Positions 1-7,484 of a stretch of 64,000 nucleotides of DNA are shown here, in pieces. This DNA comes from Atopobiaceae bacterium (GTDB lineage Bacteria; Actinomycetota; Coriobacteriia; Coriobacteriales; Atopobiaceae). The notes below the pieces were generated by a model. That model searched no databases and was not told the DNA's origin. It was given only the letters and a program-made list of their open reading frames with translations. Location of the stretch: the NCBI GenBank assembly GCA_017533825.1, contig JAFWIE010000038.1:16301-80300 (forward strand). Direction: 5' to 3'. Every line of letters begins with the position of its first letter. Positions within the stretch are counted from its first letter, which is position 1. A program made the translations under genes and the position numbers.

Positions 1-267
1 CTCGCGGGTGGCCCGCGCGATCGCGCGGCTGGAGTAGATCCCGGAGGCGTAGGCGAGCAGCACCACCTTGAGCATCATCTGCGGATCGTGGGCGGGCGCG
101 CCGCCGCCGGGATAGAGGGCCGTCAGCGTCGACCTGTCGATGGAGCGCACCACCATGTCCACGACGCGCGGCATCGAGCCCTCCGGCACCAGGTCGCCTA
201 TGTCCGGCGGCAGCAGCATCGGCTGGTCCTGCATGCAGGGCTTGAACCTGGGCTCCGGCATCCCCAT
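1..267 (-). CDS. IS1182-like transposase, N-terminal fragment (continues beyond the window edge)
   Basis: The reverse strand is open from an ATG at 267 to base 1, giving 89 residues with no stop, so the gene runs off the left edge. The product begins with the DUF772-type start of IS1182/IS5-like DDE transposases: a QDQPMLLPPDIGDLVP stretch, then PGGGAPAHDPQMMLKVVLLAY and ASGIYSSRAIARATRE. Catalytic DDE residues would lie outside the window. In-frame ATGs also exist at 288 and 261; a GAGAGGAG purine run just before 267 gives the 261 start better spacing, so the true start is uncertain by a few codons. The untranslated IS end appears to be the repeat at 313-432. Whether the element is intact cannot be judged here. 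Confidence 0.8.
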   Translation of the reverse strand, partial: MGMPEPRFKPCMQDQPMLLPPDIGDLVPEGSMPRVVDMVVRSIDRSTLTALYPGGGAPAHDPQMMLKVVLLAYASGIYSSRAIARATRE

Positions 268-312
268 CTCCTCTCGCTCTCCTCCCATTATACCTGGATT
301 GACAGCATAACC

Positions 313-432
313 GCAGGTAGATTAGGTAGTCGGGCAATGTGCGAGGCAGTGAGGCGGCATCCCGGAGCACGAGAACGGGTGGGCTCCTCGCGGAACCCAC
401 CCGTTCTACTCAGGGGCTTTTGATACAGCCCC
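313..432. repeat. 120-bp repeat, copy 1; probable insertion-sequence end with hairpin
   Basis: This 120-bp block recurs in the same orientation at 4077-4196 with only two mismatches. It contains a perfect 11-bp stem (373-383 with 396-406, GAACGGGTGGG arms) and ends in TTTTGATACAGCCCC; read from the outside this is GGGGCTGTATCAAAA, which resembles the termini of IS1182-type elements. It lies directly upstream of the transposase start at 267, so it is best read as the outer end of that element. The hairpin could stop transcription entering or leaving it. Assignment as an IS end is inference from position and terminal sequence. Confidence 0.75.
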
Positions 433-457
433 GTTGTTGGAGGGTCGTAGCTTTGCC

Positions 458-1165
458 TTACTCCAACCTTGTATCGAACTCGAAGGAATTCGTGTCGCCA
501 CGATAGGTGGCGATGGAGTACTCTGCGTGCCTACCGTCGGCGTTTTGGGCAACCGTGTGGAACACGAACACGGGCGAGGCGACTTCGATGCCAAGCGCAG
601 TCGCGACCTCTCGGTCAGCGAGGGCGACATCGAGCTTTCGATGCGCCCGCACTACGGGTGCGCCCATTGATCGCATCGTGGCATAGAGTGAGGTTGTTCT
701 GAAGTCGGTCGTCTCGATCCCGGGGTACAGAGCGTGCGGTACGTATGTCTTTACCAGCACGTTTGGCAGCCGGTCGGCATGTCTCACGCGCACGAGGCGC
801 ATGACCGGGTCACCCTCTCCTAATCCCAGCTGAGTTGCCACATGCGAATCTGCAGGACCGACCGAGCACGCAAGGACATCGGTCAGCGCCACGCGGTTAT
901 GCGAGCGCATCTCATCGTGGAACGACCGAATACTCGTGGCGAACCCCTGCTCGATCTTGGACTCCAGGACCATCGTTCCCCGATGCTTTCGACGGTCGAC
1001 CAGCCCCTCGGACTCAAGCATCTGCAGAGCATGGCGGATGGTTGGGCGGCTCACCCCAAAGGCCTTCGCCAGCTGCAGCTCGGTAGGCAGGACCGTCCCG
1101 GGCACAAGGGACCCCGATGTGATCTGGCCCAGAAGGTCACGGTAGACGGTCTGATAACGATGCAT
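458..1165 (-). CDS. GntR-family (HutC/UTRA) transcriptional repressor
   Basis: A 235-residue regulator. Residues 1-68 form a winged helix typical of GntR (VSRPTIRHALQMLESEGLV). Residues about 90-230 form a UTRA effector domain, recognised by VMRLVRVRHADRLPNVLV and the closing AEYSIATYRGDTNSFEF. UTRA regulators usually bind sugar phosphates or related small ligands. It is divergent from deoC-manA-reductase, so it probably represses that operon and itself. The ATG at 1165 is chosen over the longer frame from 1204 because an AGGGAG ribosome site sits seven bases upstream and because the operator-like palindrome at 1179-1206 would otherwise be coding. The ligand cannot be told from sequence; deoxyribose-5-phosphate or a hexose phosphate would fit the neighbours. 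Confidence 0.88.
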   Translation of the reverse strand: MHRYQTVYRDLLGQITSGSLVPGTVLPTELQLAKAFGVSRPTIRHALQMLESEGLVDRRKHRGTMVLESKIEQGFATSIRSFHDEMRSHNRVALTDVLACSVGPADSHVATQLGLGEGDPVMRLVRVRHADRLPNVLVKTYVPHALYPGIETTDFRTTSLYATMRSMGAPVVRAHRKLDVALADREVATALGIEVASPVFVFHTVAQNADGRHAEYSIATYRGDTNSFEFDTRLE

Positions 1166-1178
1166 TGGATGCTCCCTT

Positions 1179-1206
1179 ATATGACTTATTGCTTTATATG
1201 TCATAT
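1179..1206. promoter_or_regulatory. Candidate GntR operator palindrome
   Basis: An inverted repeat with 7-bp arms ATATGAC and GTCATAT separated by 14 bp lies in the AT-rich gap between the divergent repressor and deoC, just upstream of the repressor ribosome site. Position and symmetry fit an autoregulatory operator. No binding has been shown. Confidence 0.5.
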
Positions 1207-1305
1207 TCTCATCTGAAGTTTAGGCTAGCTGGCGTCGCATGGGCCAAATGGAAGCGATTCTGAGTCATAGTCTTCATAACTGGCAACTCCATGAGAGGAG
1301 CACTC

Positions 1306-2016
1306 ATGAGCGCATGGACCCTTGACGACCTTGCCCGTCTGATCGACCACACCAACCTGCACGCAGACGCCACCGAAGCCGACATGGCAAAGCTCTGCGA
1401 CGAGGCCAAGCACTATCACTTTAGGATGGTCGCCATCAACCAAGTCCAGTCACGCTTCTGCTCGCAGCAGCTGGCTGGCACCGACATCGACACGGGAGCC
1501 GCCATCGCCTTCCCCTTGGGGCAGACCTCCATTGCCGCCAAGGTGTTCGAGACCAGAGACGCCCTGGCCAACGGTGCCAACGAGATTGACTACGTGGTCA
1601 ACGTCACGCGTGTCAAAATGCACGATTGGGACTATGTCGCCGACGAGATGCGCCAGATCGTCGCCGTGTGCAACGAGGCTGGAGTCCCCTCGAAGGTCAT
1701 CTTCGAGAACTGCTACCTTGACGACGACGAGAAGCTCCGTCTGTGCGAGATTGCCCGCGAGATCAAGCCGACGTTCGTGAAAACCTCGACGGGATTTGGA
1801 ACGGGAGGGGCGACCGTAGCCGATGTTGCTCTCATGTTTGACAACGTGGGCGACGAGGTGCAGGTCAAGGCGGCAGGCGGCATTCGAGACGCTGACACGT
1901 TCCTCGCCATGGTCCGTGCTGGCGCCCGTCGCATCGGCTGCTCGGCAAGCATTCCAATCATCGAGGAAATCCGCTCGCGCATGGAGGCCGAGGGCGTGGG
2001 CACGATCGAGATCTAG
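1306..2016 (+). CDS. deoC: Deoxyribose-phosphate aldolase
   Basis: A 236-residue class I aldolase that splits 2-deoxyribose-5-phosphate into glyceraldehyde-3-phosphate and acetaldehyde in the cytoplasm. The Schiff-base lysine is in FVKTSTGF (about residue 159) and the second catalytic lysine is in [15 protein letters not shown] (about residue 188); KVIFENCYL is the family's central strand. The length fits bacterial DeoC. The ATG at 1306 is preferred because AGAGGAG lies five bases upstream; a longer in-frame start at 1291 has no such site. It is the first gene of a three-gene run with manA (16-bp gap) and an RmlD-like reductase. No phosphopentomutase or nucleoside phosphorylase is nearby, so it is not in a classic deo nucleoside-salvage operon. 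Confidence 0.95.
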   Translation: MSAWTLDDLARLIDHTNLHADATEADMAKLCDEAKHYHFRMVAINQVQSRFCSQQLAGTDIDTGAAIAFPLGQTSIAAKVFETRDALANGANEIDYVVNVTRVKMHDWDYVADEMRQIVAVCNEAGVPSKVIFENCYLDDDEKLRLCEIAREIKPTFVKTSTGFGTGGATVADVALMFDNVGDEVQVKAAGGIRDADTFLAMVRAGARRIGCSASIPIIEEIRSRMEAEGVGTIEI

Positions 2017-2032
2017 GACACGGGAGACAGGC

Positions 2033-2971
2033 ATGGGCCCCTTGCTGCTTACCTCGTTCTACCTCTCCCCCATATGGGGAGGGTCGCGCATAGCCCGCAC
2101 GCGCGGCATCGACTGGTCGGACGATGACCGCCATGGCGAGGCGTTTGACGTCTCTGCCCACCCCACCACGATGGGCGTCGTCCGCAACGGGCCATGCGAC
2201 GGCATGACGCTAGCCGATGCTATCGCATCCTACCACCAAGAGATTCTAGGAGACGTTCCTGACGACGCACCTCTGCAGGTTACCTTCATGGACCCTGTCG
2301 AGACCCTTTCGGTCCAAGTGCATCCTAGCGAGGAGTACGCGCAGGCGGCTGAGGGGGACCATGGCAAGGTCGAGGCCTGGTATGTGCTGGATGCCGAGCC
2401 AGATGCGACGCTCATTGCCGGCTGCACGACCAGCGACACCGAGGCGTTGCGCGTAGCCGCAGCAGACGACTCCATCGGCGATCGGTATGGGCAGCGCATC
2501 GAGATGCACGAGGGCGACTTCATCCTCATTCCCCCTGGAACCATGCACGCCCTTGGTGCCGGAATCTTTGCGGTCGAGGTGTCCAGCCTCGGCAACACCA
2601 CCTATCGCATCTGTGACTGGGGACGTGGTCGCGAACTCCATGTGGACAAGGCCTTTGACGTGCTTGATACTGCCAGCAAGCCTGTCGTGACGCATCTCGG
2701 CGCATATGATCCCGGACAAGTTAATCGTGAGCGCTTGGGTGTCAACGCGGGGTTTTTTCGGAGCTACGTCGTCGACACGCGCGACAGCCAAACGTTCACC
2801 TGTGACCATCGCTATGCTGTGCTGACCTGCGTGGAAGGCTTCGCGCGCATCGAAACGGCTGACGGCTGCGTCGACCTCGGGCCGACCGAGTCCTGCCTTA
2901 TCCCCGCATCAGCTGGCTCATACACCATCATCGGTCCCTGCCGCGTACTTCGTTCGGTTCGGTGTCCATAG
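2033..2971 (+). CDS. manA: Mannose-6-phosphate isomerase, class I cupin type
   Basis: A 312-residue zinc enzyme that interconverts mannose-6-phosphate and fructose-6-phosphate. Visible family signatures are the opening FYLSPIWGG, the metal-ligand segment LSVQVHPSEEYA (Gln and His ligands), GKVEAWYVLDA (Glu ligand), IPPGTMHALGAGI (His ligand) and TTYRICDWGRGRELHVDKA near the substrate pocket. The length matches the short Firmicutes/Actinobacteria form. It starts 16 bp after deoC with a GGGAG ribosome site, so the two are very likely cotranscribed. Isomerases of this class can act on other aldoses, so mannose as the natural substrate is an inference. Confidence 0.93.
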   Translation: MGPLLLTSFYLSPIWGGSRIARTRGIDWSDDDRHGEAFDVSAHPTTMGVVRNGPCDGMTLADAIASYHQEILGDVPDDAPLQVTFMDPVETLSVQVHPSEEYAQAAEGDHGKVEAWYVLDAEPDATLIAGCTTSDTEALRVAAADDSIGDRYGQRIEMHEGDFILIPPGTMHALGAGIFAVEVSSLGNTTYRICDWGRGRELHVDKAFDVLDTASKPVVTHLGAYDPGQVNRERLGVNAGFFRSYVVDTRDSQTFTCDHRYAVLTCVEGFARIETADGCVDLGPTESCLIPASAGSYTIIGPCRVLRSVRCP

Positions 2972-3040
2972 GGCTGACGCCTGTACACGAAAGGGATATC
3001 CCCACGGACTGCATCCGCCCAACAACCATGAGGAGGTCGC

Positions 3041-3904
3041 ATGCAACGCATCGCAATAACGGGAGCAACAGGTTACTTGGCAAGTCTCGTACAGCTCTAC
3101 AACCGTGACCGCTACGAGTTTGTGCCCGTCAGTCGCAGAGACGTCAACTACACCCGTCCCGACGAGGTCGAGAGATTCTTCCTCGACCTTGACTTTGACC
3201 TGCTGTTTCACACCGCAGCCAACGCAGCGACCGCCGACTGTGAAAACGATCCCGCGGGAACTGGGCTCGTCAATCGTGACTCAGCCATAGCAGTCGCACG
3301 CGCTTGTGCGGCCAAGGGCAAGCGCATGATGTTCATCTCGACCGAGCAGGTCTTCAACGGACTCTCGGTACCCGGTCCCTTTGACGAGCATGTCGAACCC
3401 TGCTGCGTCACGAAGTACGGCTTGCACAAGGCAGACGTTGACGCCTGGATGGCACGCGAGATGGACGACTATGTGACCATTCGCCTCTCCTGGATGTTTG
3501 GTATGGCACTTCCCCACGTCAAACCATCGCCTGGCATCGTGGGCAACGTGCTTAAGGCGCTGCGTACGCATACGCCTACCAAGTTCACCGCAAACGAGCG
3601 TCGGTGCATGACCTACGCGCAGCGCCTTGCCGACCAGTTTGCCTCCCTGTGTGAGCTACCAAGCGGTCTCTATCACTTTGCCAGCGCAAACGATCTCACG
3701 ACCTACGAGAGCGCCTGTCTGGTCGCACATAAGCTCGGCGCCTCGAACACCGAAGTTGAGCAACTGATCCTTCCCGACCGCGAGCGCTATGCCGAGCGTT
3801 TCCGCGATTATCGCCTTGATGCGAGCAAGGCACGCCAAGCGGGCATCGAACTTGGCACTTTTGAGGAGGACGTTGACCTCTGCTTGCGTGACTTTGGCTG
3901 GTAA
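3041..3904 (+). CDS. RmlD-like NAD(P)-dependent sugar-nucleotide reductase (extended SDR)
   Basis: A 287-residue protein of the dTDP-4-dehydrorhamnose reductase type. It opens with a dinucleotide site ITGATGYLA that lacks the last glycine of the usual GxxGxxG. It continues with LLFHTAANAATADCENDP, an active-site threonine in FISTEQVFNG and the YxxxK dyad in KYGLHKADVD. The ribosome site GAGGAGG lies upstream of the ATG, and the gene follows manA by 69 bp. No other dTDP-rhamnose genes (rmlA, B or C) are present, so it probably works on another sugar nucleotide or free sugar handled by the deoC-manA operon. The substrate is not predictable. Downstream, 3905-4076 holds no gene that I can support. 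Confidence 0.75.
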   Translation: MQRIAITGATGYLASLVQLYNRDRYEFVPVSRRDVNYTRPDEVERFFLDLDFDLLFHTAANAATADCENDPAGTGLVNRDSAIAVARACAAKGKRMMFISTEQVFNGLSVPGPFDEHVEPCCVTKYGLHKADVDAWMAREMDDYVTIRLSWMFGMALPHVKPSPGIVGNVLKALRTHTPTKFTANERRCMTYAQRLADQFASLCELPSGLYHFASANDLTTYESACLVAHKLGASNTEVEQLILPDRERYAERFRDYRLDASKARQAGIELGTFEEDVDLCLRDFGW

Positions 3905-4076
3905 AACACGAATAGACGAGGGGTTCGTGGACGATGTTGGACCTATGCACGCTTTTTCACGAAACCATCGAGTATCGGACTCGCGCCACCCACCCACCAT
4001 TCTATGGGAACATCGAAGGCCTTGCGCTCTCTGCGACGGCATCGAGCCCCCACTGGAACTTGTTTCCATTATCGGT

Positions 4077-4196
4077 GCAGGTAGATTAGGTAGTCGGGCA
4101 ATGTGCGAGGCAGTGAGGCGGCATCCCGGAGCACGAGAACGGGTGCGCCCCTCGCGGAACCCACCCGTTCTACTCAGGGGCTTTTGATACAGCCCC
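4077..4196. repeat. 120-bp repeat, copy 2 (solo IS-end-like remnant)
   Basis: This is the second copy of the block at 313-432, in direct orientation, with two substitutions, one of which breaks the hairpin stem. No transposase is attached, so it is either a solo IS end or a small non-autonomous derivative. It lies between the convergent ends of the reductase gene and galT and could serve as a transcription stop for both. The two copies are 3.76 kb apart and could recombine to delete the deoC-manA block. Confidence 0.75.
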
Positions 4197-4221
4197 CAAC
4201 CATCCAACGGGGGGTTATACC

Positions 4222-5640
4222 TCACAGCGTGGCGATAAAGGCCGCGAGCGCCATGCGCCCGGCATCATCCCACTTGAAGACGCCTGCGTCCTCGAGCACC
4301 GCGCCAAACACGCAGCCGATTTCCTCGCGCGTGAGCCGCCCGGCATCCAGCTCGACCTCCAAGCGCGGAGGCAAGATAGCCAAGCCCATAACCTCAATGA
4401 GGCCGATGTTCTCCTTCTTGACGTGCCACTTGTCCTCGTGAGGATGGAAGACACCCAGCGGATGCTCCTCAGTAGTGACGTTGCAGCGCAACGCGAGATC
4501 GAACTCGTACGCCTCGCCACGACGACGGCAGATGGGCGTAATCGTGTTGTGACGCGTTCCATCCGGCTCATGAGAGACGACGCCGACCTCGGGCGCATCC
4601 CAATCGCGCCACACATCGAGCACGTGAGTCACCGCGTCAAGCAACTCCGCACGATTGGTGCTCCTCAGTCGCAACACCGTGAGCGGCCATCGTAGCACAC
4701 AGCCTTCCACCTGCGGAAACGCCACCATTTGGAACTGGTCGAGCTCCTCGGCCCGCTCCATCGGGAAGACATGCCTCCCTCCTTGGAAGTGGTCGTGCGA
4801 GAGGATGGACCCGCCCACGATGGGCAGGTCAGCGTTCGAGCCAATGAAGTAATGCGGGAACAGCTCAACGAAGTCGAGCAGGCAGCCGAGCGCGCTGCGG
4901 TCCACATGCATGGGACGATGCTCCGCGCTCATGGCGATGCAGTGCTCATTGAAGTACGCATACGGACTGTACTGGAAGCCCCAACGCTCGCCCCCTAACT
5001 CGATGGGTACTATGCGCAGGTTCTGTCGCGCGGGATGCGTGCCATGGACGTCCGCCGCCGCACGCCCGGAGTACCCCTCATTCTCCACGCACAGCGCACA
5101 TGCCGGATATGCCTCACCCGTCGGAGCAGTGCCAGCAGCGGCGATGTCGCGTGGGTCCTTCTCGGGCTTTGACTTGTTGATCGTAATCTCCAGGTCCCCC
5201 CAGCGCGTGGGCGCATCCCAGGCAATGTTCTTCGCAATCGCCGACTCGCGCACGTAGTCCACGTCACAGCACAACCGATAGAACCAGTCGGTCGCACTCT
5301 CGGGACCTCTTGCGGCACGCAACGCATCGAAGCGCGTCGCTATCTCCGATGGGCGAGGCATGATGGCACCCATCACGCGCATCATGAGCCGGTCTCGACC
5401 CGTTGCTGAGTCCTCCGCCATGCCGGCGAGCACGCCAACCTCGGCAAGCTGGCCGAGGTCCGCCTCGAAGTCATAGCCATCCGACAGTTCGACCGGTACA
5501 GGCTGAGGTCCCGTCAAGCCGACACATTCCAGCACGCGGTTGTACGCCCAAGCACAGTCAACCCGATCGATGATCCGTCGCTCCAACGCATAGGCAACAA
5601 GCCGCGCCGCGGCATACAACGTCTCGCTTCTTACAGCCAT
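4222..5640 (-). CDS. galT: UDP-glucose-hexose-1-phosphate uridylyltransferase, class II
   Basis: A 472-residue Leloir-pathway enzyme that moves UMP from UDP-glucose to galactose-1-phosphate. The length and segments such as YPACALCVENEGYSGR, WGFQYSPYAYFNEHCI and the catalytic HDHFQGG place it in the class II (GalT2) family of low-GC Gram-positives and Coriobacteriia, not the 350-residue class I. Its ATG overlaps the 3' end of galK by 10 bp, so translation is likely coupled. A galE is not in the window. Transcription likely ends in or near the hairpin of the repeat at 4077-4196. Confidence 0.95.
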   Translation of the reverse strand: MAVRSETLYAAARLVAYALERRIIDRVDCAWAYNRVLECVGLTGPQPVPVELSDGYDFEADLGQLAEVGVLAGMAEDSATGRDRLMMRVMGAIMPRPSEIATRFDALRAARGPESATDWFYRLCCDVDYVRESAIAKNIAWDAPTRWGDLEITINKSKPEKDPRDIAAAGTAPTGEAYPACALCVENEGYSGRAAADVHGTHPARQNLRIVPIELGGERWGFQYSPYAYFNEHCIAMSAEHRPMHVDRSALGCLLDFVELFPHYFIGSNADLPIVGGSILSHDHFQGGRHVFPMERAEELDQFQMVAFPQVEGCVLRWPLTVLRLRSTNRAELLDAVTHVLDVWRDWDAPEVGVVSHEPDGTRHNTITPICRRRGEAYEFDLALRCNVTTEEHPLGVFHPHEDKWHVKKENIGLIEVMGLAILPPRLEVELDAGRLTREEIGCVFGAVLEDAGVFKWDDAGRMALAAFIATL

Positions 5641-6815
5641 GAGAAGCGCGCCCCCTCATGGTCAACCCCATACACACCGCAGGCACCCTCGCCAAAGACG
5701 GCATCCATGCCCGCGGAGAAGTCCTCAACCATCTCGAGCGGCACGAAGGCCTGGATGGTGCCCCCGAAGCCTCCGCCGTGAACGCGCACGGCCCCTTGTC
5801 CGGAGAGCAGGCTCTCGGCCAGCGCTATGGCGAGCATCGAGGGCTGGTCAGCCGACCCTCCCACACTCACGTTCTGCAGGTACATGGCCGAACTGGTACC
5901 GCTGAGCCTTGTGAGGCACAAGAATTCCTGCACGTCACCCGCACACAAGGCCTCCGCCCTCTGTGCGACCAGACGCTCTTCTTGGAAGTAATGCAACGCG
6001 CGCAGGATGGCCCGATCCCCGAGCTTCTCGCGCAGGACCGGAATCGCGCCGATCACATCGTACGCGTTCACCTGGCTCAGCACCTCGGCACCAAGTTCGC
6101 GCGCAACGGCCTGCATCTCGAAGGGAACCGCCGCGTAGTCATCGGTGTTTGCCGAATGGTCCGCTCCGACGGCCACGATGCAGACCGCATAGCCTGCTTT
6201 GGCGAAGTCAAAGTCGATACTCTGCGCCGCGAGAATGCCTGGCTTCGAGAAGTCCATGTGCTGGATGCCGCCAAGCGCCACCGCAGCTTGATCCATCAAT
6301 CCACACGGCTTGCCAAACCACTCGCGCTCACAACGCTGCGACATCATGGCCAGCTCATCCGCTTTGAGCGCACCATCTGCCCAGAGCGCGTTCATCGCCT
6401 GCGCAAGCGTCAACTCAAAGGCGGCGGAACTCGAGAGGCCCGAACCATCGAGCACGTCGCTCGCGCATGCCATGTCGAAGCCGGCGGGCGAGAAGCCCTT
6501 CTCTGCAAAGAGTGCCGCCATGCCACGAACCAATGACGTCGTGGTCGTGCGCTCCTCTTTGCGTGGGGCAAGCTCGTCCAGAGCGACCTCGGTCTCCCCG
6601 AATCCCAGCGACAGGAGGCGAATGGCGGACTCTCCATTGGGGCAAGCCATCGCATGCACCGCTCGGTCAACCGCGGCCGCAATCACGTGACCCCCTTCGT
6701 GGTCGGTATGGTTGCCGGCTATCTCCGTGCGTCCCGGCGACACCACCAAGAGCTTTGGCTCCTTGCCGAACCGCTCAAAAAACGTCCTCTGCAGCTCCTC
6801 CTGCGAAACGCTCAT
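5631..6815 (-). CDS. galK: Galactokinase
   Basis: A 394-residue GHMP kinase that makes galactose-1-phosphate from galactose and ATP. The galactokinase signature appears as GRTEIAGNHTDHEGG near residue 33. The ATP loop is GSGLSSSAAFE, and the third GHMP motif is VHGGGFGGTIQAFVP near the C-terminus. The frame is open further upstream to 6953, but the ATG at 6815 gives the normal family N-terminus (MSVSQEELQRTFFERFG) and has GGAAGG upstream. It is the first gene of a galKT operon. The 5' region 6816-7093 is non-coding and carries the repeated CAAGT motif at 6956-6993. Confidence 0.95.
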   Translation of the reverse strand: MSVSQEELQRTFFERFGKEPKLLVVSPGRTEIAGNHTDHEGGHVIAAAVDRAVHAMACPNGESAIRLLSLGFGETEVALDELAPRKEERTTTTSLVRGMAALFAEKGFSPAGFDMACASDVLDGSGLSSSAAFELTLAQAMNALWADGALKADELAMMSQRCEREWFGKPCGLMDQAAVALGGIQHMDFSKPGILAAQSIDFDFAKAGYAVCIVAVGADHSANTDDYAAVPFEMQAVARELGAEVLSQVNAYDVIGAIPVLREKLGDRAILRALHYFQEERLVAQRAEALCAGDVQEFLCLTRLSGTSSAMYLQNVSVGGSADQPSMLAIALAESLLSGQGAVRVHGGGFGGTIQAFVPLEMVEDFSAGMDAVFGEGACGVYGVDHEGARFSWL

Positions 6816-6955
6816 CGCGCATCCTTCCCACAGGGCACCGTCAACCGTGCCGGCTTCATTGCGGACTTTCAATGTAGCACCCTGCCCCAGACCTTCCACG
6901 CAGGGCATCCGTGACATATCACGATTCACACTGCCTATGGCATGGGGGCTCATGA

Positions 6956-6993
6956 CACTTGTTCAAGTAGACAAGTTGCTAAACAAGCAAGTG
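6956..6993. promoter_or_regulatory. Candidate gal operator: CAAGT-rich repeat cluster
   Basis: About 140 bp upstream of galK lies a 38-bp block bounded by CACTTG and CAAGTG. Inside are a palindrome ACTTGTTCAAGT (6957-6968) and further CAAGT or CAAG repeats at near-helical spacing. Such clusters often mark a repressor or activator site. No regulator gene adjoins galKT, so the binding protein is unknown. Confidence 0.35.
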
Positions 6994-7093
6994 AATAAGC
7001 TACAGCTCTGGGATGCGTCCGCCTATGCTACGAGCCACTGGACGCCGTCTTCTTCTCGCACACGCCGATGCCCTCGCACACACGCCGACAAAC

Positions 7094-7122
7094 AAAAAAG
7101 CGACCCGCACATGCAAGTCGCT
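7094..7122 (-). terminator. Intrinsic terminator after tRNA-Leu
   Basis: On the reverse strand, AGCGAC and GTCGCT arms (6 bp) are followed directly by a run of six T residues, eleven bases past the tRNA 3' end. This is a classic Rho-independent terminator. Confidence 0.8.
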
Positions 7123-7132
7123 CAGAATTCTA

Positions 7133-7219
7133 TGGTGCGGGCGAAAGGACTTGAACCTTCACGGGGTTGCCCCCATACGGACCTGAACCGTACGCGTCTG
7201 CCAATTCCGCCACGCCCGC
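7133..7219 (-). tRNA. tRNA-Leu (CAG)
   Basis: The 87-nt reverse-strand sequence folds into a class II tRNA. The acceptor stem is GCGGGCG/CGCCCGC, the anticodon stem TACGG/CCGTA closes the loop TTCAGGT with anticodon CAG, the variable arm is long (GGGG/CCCC), and the T-arm contains GTTCAAGTC. CCA is encoded in the DNA (7133-7135). Confidence 0.95.
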
Positions 7220-7291
7220 GCGTGATTTATGAGACTACCACAACCGTCTGGCCGTGTCCAGAACTTTTTTGCGCCGCCGAGGACCACTATT

Positions 7292-7345
7292 CGCCGAGGG
7301 CAACCCCCTGCCGCGGGCCACCACTCGCCGAGGGCGACCCCCTGC
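7292..7345. repeat. Two 20-bp direct repeats upstream of the kinase operon
   Basis: CGCCGAGGGC(A/G)ACCCCCTGC occurs at 7292-7311 and 7326-7345 with one mismatch, a 34-bp period, within the 265-bp non-coding gap (7220-7484) between tRNA-Leu and the kinase operon. A TACAAT hexamer at 7435-7440 could be the -10 element of the operon; I see no convincing -35. The repeats may be a regulator site or simple duplication. Confidence 0.4.
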
Positions 7346-7484
7346 AGCGCCAGCGCCTCGATTATCGGCTAGGATTGGCGCTCGTGTGGAGTTGGTGGGC
7401 GTGGCGGGCGCGTGCGCAGGTATATGCGATGCGTTACAATGTTGACCGCCCGACAAACACAGCTCAAACGATCAAGGACTCGTC

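Noticed and set aside
7292..7345. Riboswitch or T-box upstream of the kinase operon
   Set aside because: Only two GC-rich direct repeats are seen, with no T-box, specifier or aptamer motif.
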